Source: Oidiodendron maius Zn
Taxonomy: Eukaryota; Ascomycota; Leotiomycetes; Myxotrichaceae
Assembly (NCBI GenBank): GCA_000827325.1
Contig: KN832895.1
Coordinates: 15,438 to 79,437, forward strand
Direction: 5' to 3'
DNA length: 64,000 nt
Positions 21,975-33,135 of this stretch are shown here, in pieces. Below the pieces are notes generated by a model that saw nothing but the letters and a program-made list of their open reading frames with translations, was not told where the DNA came from and did not search any database. The position numbers and the translations under genes were made by a program. Each line of letters begins with the position of its first letter. The stretch's first letter is position 1.

Positions 21975-22111
21975 TTAAGTTTATACTAGTAAATTGACTT
22001 ATTAAGAAGTACTTTTCCATTCTAGGATGACACCTGACTGGCCTAAAATACCACAGTGGGCGGTCTCGGTAATTTTGATATTTTCATGGGGCGGTCATAG
22101 TCATTTGCCGT
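21975..22111 (-). repeat. Mutator-like terminal repeat, second copy
   Basis: Read on the minus strand it starts CGGCAAATGACTA like the copy at 56034. It then has a GACCG unit, TATTTTAGGCCA and CATCCTAGAATGG, and closes near TTACTAGTATAAACTTAA, shared with 19855-20011. No transposase remains next to it. It lies between a regulator start and the GABA transaminase 3' end. Confidence 0.5.
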
Positions 22112-22180
22112 TCAATATTTCAACAGTCAAGCTATAATGGCTATCGCTTTCTCAACGCACAATCCTGAGCTGCAGTTGGA

Positions 22181-24001
22181 CTACTGGCTCAAGGCCTTTT
22201 CAAAAGCTTTGATCAATACGGACACTAGGTTCTGTTATTTATGGCGCAATAGCGGACGACTTGGAGACCTTACCATGACATTCGTCAAAAACAAGCATAG
22301 GTCTCAGTCGAATTGTGTCAACTCCACAGCTACCGATGTTAATCCCCGCAGTCCTCATCTTCTTAAGCAGAGCACTAGAGTTGACAGTGTCAAATGCAAT
22401 ATAGGTCCTAGACCTATATTAGCAGCGATTATTAAATTCAGGTAGTTTCATTGCTTATACCCTTTCCCTTTCCCTCGGAGATTTATGACCTTATCTGGGT
22501 GTTTCTTAGCTAGTTCACTAAGTTTGCCGTACAGAATATCACCGATATGAGCCTATTTACAAAGTTAGAAGGACGGGCAAATGCTAAAACCTAGATAACC
22601 TGAAATTAGCCTACAGTTCTTTCTACCAAGCCTTGGTTTAGAATAACGTCAATGATTGCTTTACAAAGGAGGACGCGAGCTGGGTCACCCATCCAACTGT
22701 GTAGAGTTAATAATTAGTTCGAATGAGGAATATACCATATCTCACGTGTTGAATTGTCTATATGCCTTGTCAGGGCGCAGCATTTGATCACTGAAAAAAT
22801 ATCCGGCAGTTTGTGCCTTTTTGGAGAATGTTACAATGTCAGGTGGCGATGATAGTTGCCAGTGTTCATGTCCCCAAAACCTCCCTGTAGCTCCAAAGCC
22901 TGTCGCAAATATCAGTCAACTTCATGTCCTAGAAGGTATTCCTTACCAGTTTGCACTTCATCGACAATGAGTATTATATTGTGCTTCTTTGTCAATGCTC
23001 GTAGACGCCCAAAAAAGGCCGATGAAGCATGATTGTCGCCGCCCTCGCTTTGGATTGGTTCAACGATAACGCCTGCCACCGGGCAATGCCTGAAAAGTTT
23101 AGATGTTGGATACATAAGTCTGGGGGAATTTGATTGCGGACTCACCAAGTGTCGATGATGTGCTGCACAACCTGCAAACACGAATCCTCTTCCACTGCGT
23201 TCTCGCTCTCATATTCGTCGAGAGGATATCGTAGACGTGGAAAGGGGGCCTGTGGCCACTTGAAGGACGGAATATCCATCTTGTGAACAGGCTTCGACCT
23301 TGTAGCTGAAAGGCTGCCGAATCCCCTGCCATGAAATGAATTTGTAAAGCTCAATATGGCAAGCTCTGGGGAACCCGGACTTTGATTTGTCATCGCAGTC
23401 TTGATCTCATGGTCAGACCATTCAACTCCTTCTCCCCGTTGAAGTCGGCGGTAATACATGAATGCTGCTTTAAAAGCAAGTTCATTTGCCTCAGAACCTG
23501 ACTGTGCTGTAAATACCTGCTTCAAACCAACGGGGCACACTCGAAGGATTCCATCCTCCAACGAGGACAGCCAATCCATGGAAGGGAAGTTTCCTATTGC
23601 TGGTCTGTTTATAAGCGCAGAGATCATTTTTGGGGTCTGAACTGCTGCAGCGAGAGCTGGGTGGTTATAACCAAGCGGAATAGATGCAATCTGTGCATAG
23701 CTGAGGAATGGTGGTTAGTAAAAGTCATAAATCAAGAATTTTCTGGTTGAACGAACACATCAAGGTAGGCATTTCCGTCGGCGTCAACGAAGCTGCATTT
23801 GTAGGAAGTTAGCTTCTTCTTTCTAGTATGTCTATAGTATTTTGCAAAAGGAGATTACTAATTTCCATAGCTCTTCTCATAATCTATGACCAACTGAGTA
23901 GCACGAGAATCGAAAATTGGATCGAGTTCCTTCTTCGTACTGAGGGTGCGTGGTCCAGGGACTTGGGTTAGCACACGTGGTGCTACAGGTTCTTCAGCCA
24001 T
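22181..24001 (-). CDS. 4-aminobutyrate (GABA) transaminase
   Basis: Class III pyridoxal-phosphate aminotransferase moving the amino group of GABA to 2-oxoglutarate, giving succinate semialdehyde (first step of the GABA shunt). Nine exons can be joined in phase without a break. In order: [14 protein letters not shown] near residue 50, [79 protein letters not shown] (the second lysine is the expected PLP site), TWMGDPARV and RLRPMLVF, ending KAFEKALSQ. Total length is about 470-480 residues, as usual. It is divergent from a truncated succinate-semialdehyde dehydrogenase, the next enzyme. Intact, but its partner is broken here. Confidence 0.9.
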
Positions 24002-24682
24002 TTGAATATTGTTTCAATGAAATGGTTCCCCTATCACTGAAGATGGAGAAAAGACAAAAAAGAATTGTCGTAATGTTAGCTAGGAAAATGGAATTGTGGC
24101 TTAAAAGTGGTTAAGGTCTTAATGACATGGGACAGACCTTCGCGTGGATTCTATTCTGTGAACTAGGGGGTACTGGGACAAATGACGTGACTAGTGTCCC
24201 AGGACTTATGGCCGTGACCTCCGTACTCTGTATTATATTACGTATTATTACTATCAATAGCATTTGACGCAAAGTGGTGAAATTCAGTGGTCTATCTAGT
24301 CGCCTTTTTAGGACAAGCGCTTAGACTTGCAGACCCATGACGCATACCATATACACCAGCATGTACAGTACATTCGTAAGACCCCTGGCATATAGCACCC
24401 TCCCTGCAAAAGGTCGTTGTCTCACCCTAATAAATTCGCGCCCTAATAAAATTCGTATGGCGCACAAACAATCTACATTGTACCTCCCTCTGCCATACGG
24501 AGGTACTTCTTGCACGTTATGCTAAATGAAAACAACCCAGTTGCTCCCGTATTCGTTTGAGCCTCGGAGTACATCTCGGCCTACCGTATGGCGTTTGTAA
24601 GCTGAAGAAACGTCACTCCCGACATCTCATTGCCGAACCATCATCTCGTCCATAGAGAGCGAGCGCGGCGGTGGTTTTTTCT
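24002..24682. promoter_or_regulatory. Divergent promoter region, GABA transaminase / SSADH relic
   Basis: About 680 bp between the two facing-away starts of the GABA-shunt pair. Small open frames here (24321-24525) have no motif. Shared control is inferred from arrangement only. Confidence 0.45.
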
Positions 24683-24926
24683 ATGCCTCGCATCATAAAC
24701 ACAGTCTTAAGGTCAGTAGCTTCTACTTCACGAACCATCTGCCGATCCAGATTTCAAGCCTGGACTCTTTCTGGTATTTTCTACGGCAAGCTTCCACCAT
24801 GCAGCACAACGTCCCAAAGCTTAATGATCCGTCTCTCCTCAAGACCGATGTCGCATATGTCAATGGCGAATGGATAAGGACAGAGTCGGGCAAGATGTTA
24901 TATAACTACATCTTAAAAGTTTATTA
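24683..24926 (+). pseudogene. Succinate-semialdehyde dehydrogenase, 5' fragment only
   Basis: From ATG 24799 the frame reads PKLNDPSLLKTDVAYVNGEW and then ESGK, the N-terminal signature of fungal succinate-semialdehyde dehydrogenase. The enzyme oxidises the product of the neighbouring GABA transaminase to succinate. A possible basic presequence starts at ATG 24683 in another frame. The reading frame dies after about 42 codons at 24926, immediately before a 72 bp foldback (24931-25002). None of the remaining dehydrogenase (about 450 residues, with catalytic Glu and Cys) follows. The gene has lost its 3' end through rearrangement or insertion. Confidence 0.6.
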
Positions 24927-24930
24927 GGAC

Positions 24931-25002
24931 AATACCTGGAATACCCTCTTGGAGGGGGGTATACCAGGAATAAAAGAAGTTTTGGGGGGTATTCCAGGTA
25001 TT
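24931..25002. repeat. 72 bp foldback with 16 bp perfect inverted ends
   Basis: Begins AATACCTGGAATACCC and ends with its exact reverse complement. A third, partial arm (GGGTATACCAGGAAT) lies inside, so the sequence can fold two ways. It sits exactly where the dehydrogenase fragment ends. It may be a tiny MITE or the scar of a break. Confidence 0.7.
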
Positions 25003-25211
25003 TACCGATAATACAAACACTCTTTCATACGCCCCTAAAATTCAATTTTGTTGGTTCTTTCCCTTTCCTACTCGCTAGCTAATCCACCCACTCAATATTC
25101 ATCACAAAGGCAGGTGTCGAGTTTCATCATGATTAATACGCTCTTTTCTCGGCTTCTTTTCTTCCTCTCTTCCTCCACTTTATTTCCGCTGCCTTTGTCC
25201 ATCCAGGTCTT

Positions 25212-26322
25212 ATGACTACTAGCAATGATATCAGCCGCATTAAGACAAAGCTTGCCGAGGAAAAAGGATCCTTGGACTGGCTCATATGCTGTTCTTACAG
25301 GAATGCAATTTGCAAAATCGACATATACTAACGGAGCCGTCCATAACCTCACCCACTCTGTAAATACTGACATTCTGTGAAACGATGCAGCTGCTGCGTT
25401 CGCCCTAGCACTGCGCTGGAAACTTGAAGGGGACCACCAGTGTACTGATGCTGCAGCCAAAATCCTCGGTGCTTGGGGAGAAACGCTTGAGGTCCTTGAG
25501 ACCGACAGTGACTCGTTCCTCACTGCAGGTTTGCAAGGCTTCGAGCTGGCGAACACTGGCGAGCTCCTGCGCGACTATGAACTATTTATTGTCAATGGTC
25601 AGAAAGCTTCTCATGACATGATGGTTAAAGTGTTCCTGGCAAAGAACATTCTATTTATTAAGCATGACGACTGGTCAGAGGGTGTTCACAGTCACTGCAT
25701 TGCTAGCTGGGAACTCTGCAACATGCATCTGCTATGGCTGTCGCTATCTTGACTGATTATCGAGAGACGTACGATTTTGTCCTTGATTACTGGCATACCG
25801 GAGACGGAAACGGTGTTATTGCTCTTGCCATCTCGGACATCGTCGAGGAACCATGTACGGGTAAACCGTTAGACCAAAGCCACGCGTCATTGGATCTAGA
25901 TGGACACGCTTTCATTGCACAGATGGCGTGGAATCAGGGTACTGGCCTCTACTCCGACAGTAAATATCGTATGCTTCGCGGTATGTTCTCTAACGCTCGT
26001 TGTGATCGTTCCGAACTTCTACCTATCCAAACACAAAACAGCGCTGAGTATTTTGCACGCTTTAACCTAGGGAAAGGCGTTCCTTTTGTACCATACAAGA
26101 ACTTATTTGCAGTTACACAGGGCCAGCACCGACTCTCGTGGCGCTTTTAGACCGAACTTGGAGTTGCTATACAGTCATTATGGCCAGATTATAGTGGTGG
26201 ATGTACCATGAGCCAAAGCAGACCTTAACTACAGCCTTCAATTATACCCCGGCAGCCCTGGCTATGAGTGTGGGCTTGGATCTTGGGGAGAGCGCTCGGG
26301 CCATTACTTCATTATTTAGATG
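25212..26322 (+). pseudogene. Alginate-lyase-like polysaccharide lyase, broken
   Basis: Resembles fungal members of the alginate lyase superfamily, alpha-barrel lyases that act on uronate polymers. Seen: a helix pair DAAAAFALALRWKLEG and AAKILGAWGETLE, then GLQGFELANTGELLRDY, HDDWSEGVHSHCIASWELCNM, AVAILTDYRETYDFVLDYW, GDGNGVIALAIS, MAWNQGTGLYS and EYFARFNLG. The frame changes by one base near 25725 (between CNM and the AVAIL helix). The homologous-looking tail continues to about 26320 beyond a stop at 26148-26150. The first part, around 25212-25380, is hard to follow. One normal intron is plausible at 25981-26041. Family assignment is moderate; the substrate is unknown. Confidence 0.5.
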
Positions 26323-26358
26323 ATGAAGATGTGGCCGCAGCTAGGAGTGGGTCCACTC

Positions 26359-28146
26359 CTACACTTTATTCTCGTCGCGTTCGAGACTGACAACCGAACT
26401 CCCCTTCGTACTATGCCCTTGCGTCCCAATCGTTAAAAAGGGCACGAAAAACAATCCCGCCCCGGCCGACGCAACACAGAACCAAAACACCATAGTATAC
26501 GGTCGAATTGTTGTCTGCAGTGCGGCTGTCCCATTAGACTCTGCATTATAAATACTTGCTGTGATACCTAGCCCAACCGCCGAGCAAACCTTTGTAACGG
26601 TATTGAAGATCCCACCTGCGAGCGATTGTTGTTCTGGCGGGAGCGAAGACATCACATACATCTAGAATTTTAGCAGGTACAAGGTAAAGGCAAGGGTAGG
26701 CCTTACATTTGCGACGTTGAATTGGAGATCTGCACCAATGACGGAGAGGAGTAGAGATGGGAACATGAATGCCCAATAGGAACTGTTCTCCTTCATCGTT
26801 GCGAGGAGGACTGCGGAGCACGTGTACGAGAGTGCGCCGATTCCTGTGAGTAATTTGTTGTTGACACGATGGAGGACCAATCCAGCGATGATGTTCACAA
26901 GGATACCTCCAATTGCCTGAGGTAGTAGATGGACCGCGACGGTGAATGCTGAGAAACCGAGAACATTTTGCATATAAAGGGACAGCCAGAATGCGCTCGT
27001 TGTAAAGCTCATAAATCCGAGAAGCACGACGATATTGATCTAAAATTATCAGCACAATCACTACTCATGAGATATACATACCAGCGAGAAGTTCCTGTCA
27101 CACCAAATTCGCAAAGGCATTAGAGGATATTTGAAGAATCCTTCCCATCCGATAAAGGAGGCCATGAGAAGAACCCCGAGGAGGAGCAAAACCAATACAT
27201 AACTCGTCCTCCATCCCTTTAGCGCCCCACCAGCAATTCTAGGAATATTAGTGGAAGGGCCTCCAAAGTTTCAGAATACTTACGTCAAGGAGGAACAAAA
27301 CGACGCGATCCCCGCCATACTCAAAAGAATCCCAAAAAGATCAAACCTCTTCAACGTCCGGAAATTGAACTTCTCAGTCTCTTTCTGCGTCTTTGGTACA
27401 GTCCAAATGGCCGCAATACAAAACACCACGTAAATAATGGCCAAGAGGTAGAACGATGCGCGCCAATTTAACAAATGTGCAGCAACCCCAGAAAAGATAC
27501 TGCCCATTACGAATCCCACGGGGTTCCCAGCGCTAAAACATGCAAATGCTCGATTTTTCCTCTGTGAAGGTTGCTCATAGGCTGCACCAAGTATCCCAAC
27601 GGCAGCTGGAACTGCAGCCGCTGACCAAAGTCCAAGCAACCCGCCAAAAACATCCATGTACATTGCATTGGTTGAGAACCCAGTAATGAGGGAGGACATT
27701 GCGAAGGCGCCCATACTGAAGATGAGTAATGATCGACGCCCGAAAGTATCGGCCACTTTGGCGAAAAATAAAAGAAATGCGCCGGAGCTCAGACTGTTAA
27801 CCATGTCAGCATTATGGGAGGTTTCGCGGGGAAGGGGCAGACTTCACGCAGAAGACGCATTAATCCATGTGATTTGGGCGCTTGTCATATGGAGACTCTT
27901 CCCAATCGGCGCTGTAATCACGGTACAAATACCAAAAAGAAACGAGGACATCCCGATTGACATCGTGGCAGTTAGCACGAAGAGACATTCTTGAGCAGTG
28001 GATTTGAAGCACCCTGGTCTCTTCCCTGGATTAGATGGTACTTCAGCAAACGGCGGGGAGGGCTCTGCTCGGGATTCAACCGCTGCTCGATTGCTGCTAT
28101 CAACGGCTGCCATATTTGTTGATGAGGTTGATTGCTGCGCACTCAT
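26359..28146 (-). CDS. MFS multidrug-type transporter (DHA2, 14-helix)
   Basis: Plasma-membrane proton antiporter of the DHA2 group (ATR1-like), with 14 predicted helices. Seen: a polar 50-residue N terminus, ITWINASSALSSGAF across exon 1-2, DTFGRRSLLIF after helix 2, FACFSAGNPVGFVMGSIFSG (antiporter motif C-like), RIWCDRNFSL, and MSSLPPEQQSLAGGIFNTV near the end. Introns at 27794-27847, 27239-27283, 27040-27081 and 26662-26706 all keep phase, giving about 530 residues. It looks intact. The next gene on the same strand is another MFS transporter of a different group, so they are not a recent tandem duplicate. Confidence 0.85.
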
Positions 28147-29301
28147 CGCAACATCTGAATCGGTGTGTGGAATGTTGCAGCGATCGGAATATCAAGTAAT
28201 TTGAGATATGAGATTGGGTCGGGTATGATCGGTCGGAATGATTTGCCGGCTACACGTGCCGTTGGTTGTTGCACTGTGCACAACGCTTGTCCCATACAGG
28301 TAGCTCAAGTGGCCACCCTGCGAAGCAAATTGTCTATTATAACACTTCGAACGTGAGTTTAAAAGCGGTTGGGTTCGTATATAATATTAGAAGGTTGGCT
28401 GTGTGGTCTACAACATAGCTACTAGTCGTGCGCACACACACTGCTTGACTTTCTGGCCACTATCCATTCTTTGGATCCGTCCTTCATCAGCGTCCTAAAT
28501 ACATAGGTGAGTTCCGGTTCCTTTCCACAGCTACTCTCTTCACATGGCAATAAACATGGCTAACCAACTATAGGAAGATCTAATGACTGCATTTCCAGGT
28601 GATCTCCAATTAGAACAAGATTTAGAAAAGATTATCTTAACGACTCCTGCCTCTCTCTACGGCCTTCTAGCAACGTTTGTGGAAGCCTAGAGGCCAGTGA
28701 GGAATGGGCCCTGTGGTAGTGAGCCATGTTCACCTTGCACGTGATACTCAGTGAGGGCGGGGACTGGTGCTGTAATGTATTTATATGGAGATCTGTCCAT
28801 ACGACAAACAGTAGTTCAGCCAATGTATTCATATCTTGAGCCTGCCAACAGTTTGATCAACATAGCTCTAGACAGACAGAGGGAGGGCATCGATAGCACC
28901 ACCTCATCGCGATTATCATTGTAGTTTTAATAGCAAGTCATTAACGTGATGAAGAGAATTGTAAAGAGGGATCTTGCGGACTAGCCTCCGAATGCTGATC
29001 TTTATGAGCACTGTTGCGATTGAACTGGTTTCTATTCAATTTTGGCTGGCAGCTCTCCATATATAAACCATGGCATGCCCGTGCTACCAGGCAGTGACTC
29101 TGCACTTGACTCACATCAAGTGCTGGCTAGACTACGTCTTGATACTTGACTTACATCAAATAAACAAGTACATTTGAGCTACATGCACTCTGTTATGTGA
29201 ATACGTATCTGATATCGGTCTTGATTTCTTTTGACTAACAAGAATGAAACTAGATTTGTGTCTTGTCAGTCTTCTCCCCAAACAACGGCGTACATAGCCG
29301 A
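28147..29301. other. Intergenic stretch
   Basis: About 1.15 kb with no supportable gene. A small palindrome (CACTTGA..TCAAGTG) lies near 29103-29122, and a similar CTTGACTTACATCAA string near 29142-29159. Nothing else is seen. Confidence 0.45.
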
Positions 29302-31062
29302 CTAGATGACAGTGTGTAGTTTTTTGCGCAGCACCTTGCCGTAGAAGTAGACAGGAACACCCATCACGCCAAACACTGCTACTAACATCCCATACACCCC
29401 GAAGCTGGTTAGATATCCGCATTTAACAGCGAAGTTGTTAACTCCGTAACTCATGCCGAAACTTATCATGTCTCGTATGACGGACACAGTTGTCATTGCG
29501 GCTAACGAATGTGATGGTTCCGTCATAGAGGCAAGGTATGTGTACGTCACTTCTAAGATACCTCCAAAAGCCATGTAGAAAATGGCGAGAATGAAAGCCA
29601 GACCAAACCAGTGCGGCTGCGATCCGCCAGGATCCGTAATTAGGTATCGTTGTGCGATTACCCCAAAACCAACATTTGCGGCTAATCCTGTAGCAATGGG
29701 TATACTTAGGAGGAGGAGACGATGCTCTGGCGCGCTCACGCCTTTATTTCGTTTAGCTAGGTAAACAATCAATTTGTCATTACCCCATCCGAGGAGTATC
29801 CAATTGACTAGATGGGCGCTTCGTCAGTAATATCCTGAAAATGTTACTGTGTTTAGCCTTACCAAGTGCAGCAGCAATAGCCCCTATGTTAACCAGCCCT
29901 ACGTTTGTAGCGGGCCAGCTCCACGGTGGAGCAACGAGCATTTCCGCATAGATGGTGGTAAAGGCAATGAGAGCACTAGAGAACAAGACGCCGGAATTCA
30001 GTGATTGTCCAACGTAAGTGATTAATTCGACGAACGGATTAGAAAGGGCAGTACATACCCAGTTATGACCGCATTCAGCAGTGCGCTCCACCATATGACA
30101 GGGTGAAGTAACATGGTCCCCATATGCCTAAAGATGAGGAAGAAGTCTCTATCCGGTCCACTTCCCTTGCCAACCCACAAGCTCATTTGTCGCTTTAATC
30201 CAAAGTGTGGGAATTCTCCGGTTGAGTTAAGCTCCTTCCTTATCGCTGTATGTTCTTTCAGTGTGATCTCAATGTCGTCTTGTTCGGAACGTTGCTCATA
30301 GCGAGTTTCCGGCATGAAAATAAACAAGCCTATGAATGTTCCAGCTGAGATGCAAGAGAAAAGGGCGAAAGGCCACTTGAATCCGGTAGAAACTGCCATA
30401 TAGTTGGTAACGATCGCGAAAATCAGCTGAAGAGCGAGTTGGCCCATCATTAAGACACCCAGCATCCTTCCCCGTTCATGAACGAAAGAGAATTCTTGAA
30501 TGATTGTAAAACCCATTGCGTCGGTTGGGCCGCCAGCAAATCCCTCCAAGATACGAGCGCCTAGCAAGGAGCCATAGGAGGTCGAGCATGCGCCCCATGC
30601 GGTTGAGGCCAAGAGCAAGATAATGGATAGCAGTAAGGAGAATCGTCGACCATATGTAAGAGCCAAAGGTACAAAAATCAGTTCTCCAGGAGCGACTAAT
30701 GGAGTAGAAATTGTGAGCAAGAGATTGACCTGATTTGTTGTCGCATCAGGGAATCGTTTATAGACCGAAGGGAGGAAATTGGCAAGAAAGTTTTGCACCG
30801 ATAAAGCAGTAGAACTCCAAATGACTAACAGAACGATAATGGTCCATTTTCGAAGAGGGCTCCAGTTGAGAGGATCTGCAGGGTCTCGGGACGGCGTAGG
30901 GACGAGGATGATGCGGCCGTCATCCTTAATTAAGTGTGCGGTTCCAAGCGCAGGCTCAACAAGATGGCAATCTTTATCAATGTTAGGTATAGCACTCTGT
31001 CGAACGTTGATGTTGCTATCCGTTGGTAAATCTGCATCTGGATAATGGCCTGGTGCTGCCAT
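29302..31062 (-). CDS. MFS transporter (DHA1-like)
   Basis: Twelve-helix major facilitator of the same broad fungal group as the gene at 13754. Seen: DPADPLNWSPLRKW before helix 1, YGRRFSLLLS after helix 2, GARILEGFAGG, the FVHERGRMLGV loop, FMPETRYE at the end of helix 6, a polar loop, SAPEHRLLLL, and a final VPVYFYGKVLRKK. Two introns, 29976-30058 and 29808-29862, keep phase and yield about 540 residues. I chose the ATG at 31062, which opens the typical acidic N terminus; an in-frame open extension upstream to 31143 lacks support. It is divergent from the PhzA/B-like gene (ATG 31609). The gene looks intact. Confidence 0.85.
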
Positions 31063-31608
31063 GTTTAGCGTGGTAGTATCCGAGGATTGTCCTGCGCAGT
31101 GGAATCGAAAATCACAATGGAAAAAAACCAACATCAAGCTCAAGCTCTCTGGAAAGCACCTCAGAGTTTAAATGCACATGTTTAAAGCTTTTCCCTAATG
31201 GAGCATTGGCACTTGATAAGTACCATGTGCCCCTTCCAGGCGTTATTCCATAGAACGGAGTCTGTGCAAGCATCTCCACAGCACTGACCATTATATTGCC
31301 CATCGTTTATCTGTCTTCGGTTAGGCTGGCCCCACACCCATCTCTCTCCCAACTAACGCCCCTATCTTATTCCCCTCTTCCTCCTACAAGGCTGTCTGTT
31401 GTCGTATAGGACTTGAGAGCACGTATTAAGTTACGTGGTCTATCGTTTATCCGCTTTGGGGTAGGCTGGACCTTATGCTGCTTTCTTCCCCTCTGACAGC
31501 TAAAACTTTGCAGCCAAACTTCTCTGGAAACTTGTGCTCTCTATTTCGTATCCTTAGACTGCCTGCACTTGTCAGGACATTGCACAGCACACATTCTAAA
31601 TATCAGAA
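31063..31608. promoter_or_regulatory. Divergent promoter region, MFS / PhzA/B-like gene
   Basis: About 545 bp between two starts that face away from each other. Two similar strings near 31308 and 31440 (ATCGTTTAT..C..GGTTAGGCTGG / ATCGTTTATCCGCTTTGGGGTAGGCTGG) form an imperfect direct repeat about 130 bp apart, a candidate shared control element. Confidence 0.45.
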
Positions 31609-32768
31609 ATGAACGACTTGGGGTCAAACGATGAAGTTCTCGAGAAATATATTTATACTCCGTTTTGGGAGAGTGACGAGACTGAGTCTTTGCTACTATC
31701 AAAAGATTGCATCCTCGAGTTTCCATTTGCGCCGCCTGGGATGCCAAAAAGCTTTCCTAAAGAGAAGCGCTCAGTCTTGATAGATTGGCTTCGACGAACA
31801 GTCAGGAGCTGGTCGCGAGAGGACGTCGTTAAATACCCTACCAGCGATGCCTCCCGCTGCTGGATTGAGTCAAGAACAAAGGCGACGGTGAAATGGGGTG
31901 GTGAAATTGAGAGACAGTTTGACTGTACTCATATTGAGTTGGTCATCATCCAAGACGGCAAAATATTAACAGTCCGCACCTGGAGTGATCCTCTCGCATA
32001 TTATCGCGGGATGGGAGTCAATCTTCCTGTCTTCCACTTTGACGGCACATACAGCGAGGGGAAGGCAATGCCCGATACGCCAACAAAATTTGCTCCCGCA
32101 AATGATGAGGAGAAGGCCATCGCGGTGAGTTTATTCAACTCCTCTCTGCATCTTTGATTTATCCCCGTCTCCTCACAGGCCCATATTCTAACTTCGTGCC
32201 TACGATAGCGCAAGTCATTGCATGACTATTATCTGTTGCCCAACTTTTTTGATGAAAATCGCGATACGCCATTGGAAGCGCATCTTTTTGATCCCGATTT
32301 CACTTTCAAGATGCCCTTTATGCCTCTTGGGATGAAGCGTATATTTGACCGTCAATTCAGAGCATCAACGACAGATTGGGTGAAAAGAACACTTGTTGAA
32401 TGGCACCAAGTCTGTCTCCTCTCTATACACGGACACTGACCTTGCTGACTGACTTTGTTACTCGTATTCAGAATACTGATCTTATCCGCGACCAATTTCT
32501 CAATCCTGATGTTGTCATTGTAGAAAGCAATGGCTCATATGGGAAAGTGAAATGGGATCCTTCGGGTGCTGTTTCCGGATATTGGAATGACTATGTAAGG
32601 TTTCCGTTGTTCAGTAATAGGACCAAATCTAATGTGAACGATGCGCACTAGGTGATATTTGTTTGTATCAGAAACTTCCGTCTTACGGAATTCAGAGAGT
32701 ATCTCGACCCTATCAATAAACTCATCTCCGCGGGTACACAGATACCCGTCTTTCCATTTTTCTACTGA
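31609..32768 (+). CDS. Two-domain PhzA/B-like (NTF2-fold) protein
   Basis: A cytosolic protein with two tandem NTF2-like domains that resemble bacterial PhzA/B. Each domain repeats the same plan: a short helix with YYLPNFF or YIYTPFW, an acidic segment, then FPFAPPGMPK in domain 1 (about residues 37-46) and MPFMPLGMKR in domain 2 (about 210-219), a WxxRTVRSW / WVKRTLVEW helix, and a closing beta strand pair ending with a SDPLAYY or LDPIN motif. Introns 32125-32208, 32410-32471 and 32595-32651 all fall at codon boundaries, giving 318 residues. PhzA/B catalyses imine condensation in phenazine assembly; no other phenazine gene is here, so a different small-molecule cyclase, isomerase or binding role is more likely. 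Intact. Confidence 0.7.
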
Positions 32769-33135
32769 TACGACCGAGCTAGCAGGAACTGTACAGCAGG
32801 GGTAAATTACTGCTTGATAGGTAGACCACGAAATATTTTGCAATTACAGAAAGAAGTATCACAGTCTCTTGAAGTTACAGTACTTACGTGTGATGAAAAG
32901 CTTTGCGAATGAAAAGTCACAAGATCCCATAGTCAACCTCTATATCATCTAGCTTGTGGTAAGGGTTAAGCAAATAGCATTATAATGGGGTACACGTCTG
33001 GACGAGTTACAGTAACTTGATATAGCCAAACTACGAGCCCGATTCTAGAATAGACTAGCAAATTTCTATAATAGGGCATTATAGCGCCTCTCAATCCACA
33101 CTCTGCCTTTAAGACCCTCAACCTTTCCCTACCCA
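32769..33135. other. Intergenic, convergent 3' ends
   Basis: A 367 bp spacer between the PhzA/B-like gene and the permease. No features are recognised. Confidence 0.45.

Noticed and set aside
28632-28832. Minus-strand open frame between the MFS genes
   Set aside because: No motif and no splice signals of note.
31609-32768. Possible phenazine biosynthesis locus
   Set aside because: Only a PhzA/B-like fold is present; no PhzD, PhzE, PhzF or PhzG-like gene occurs in the window.
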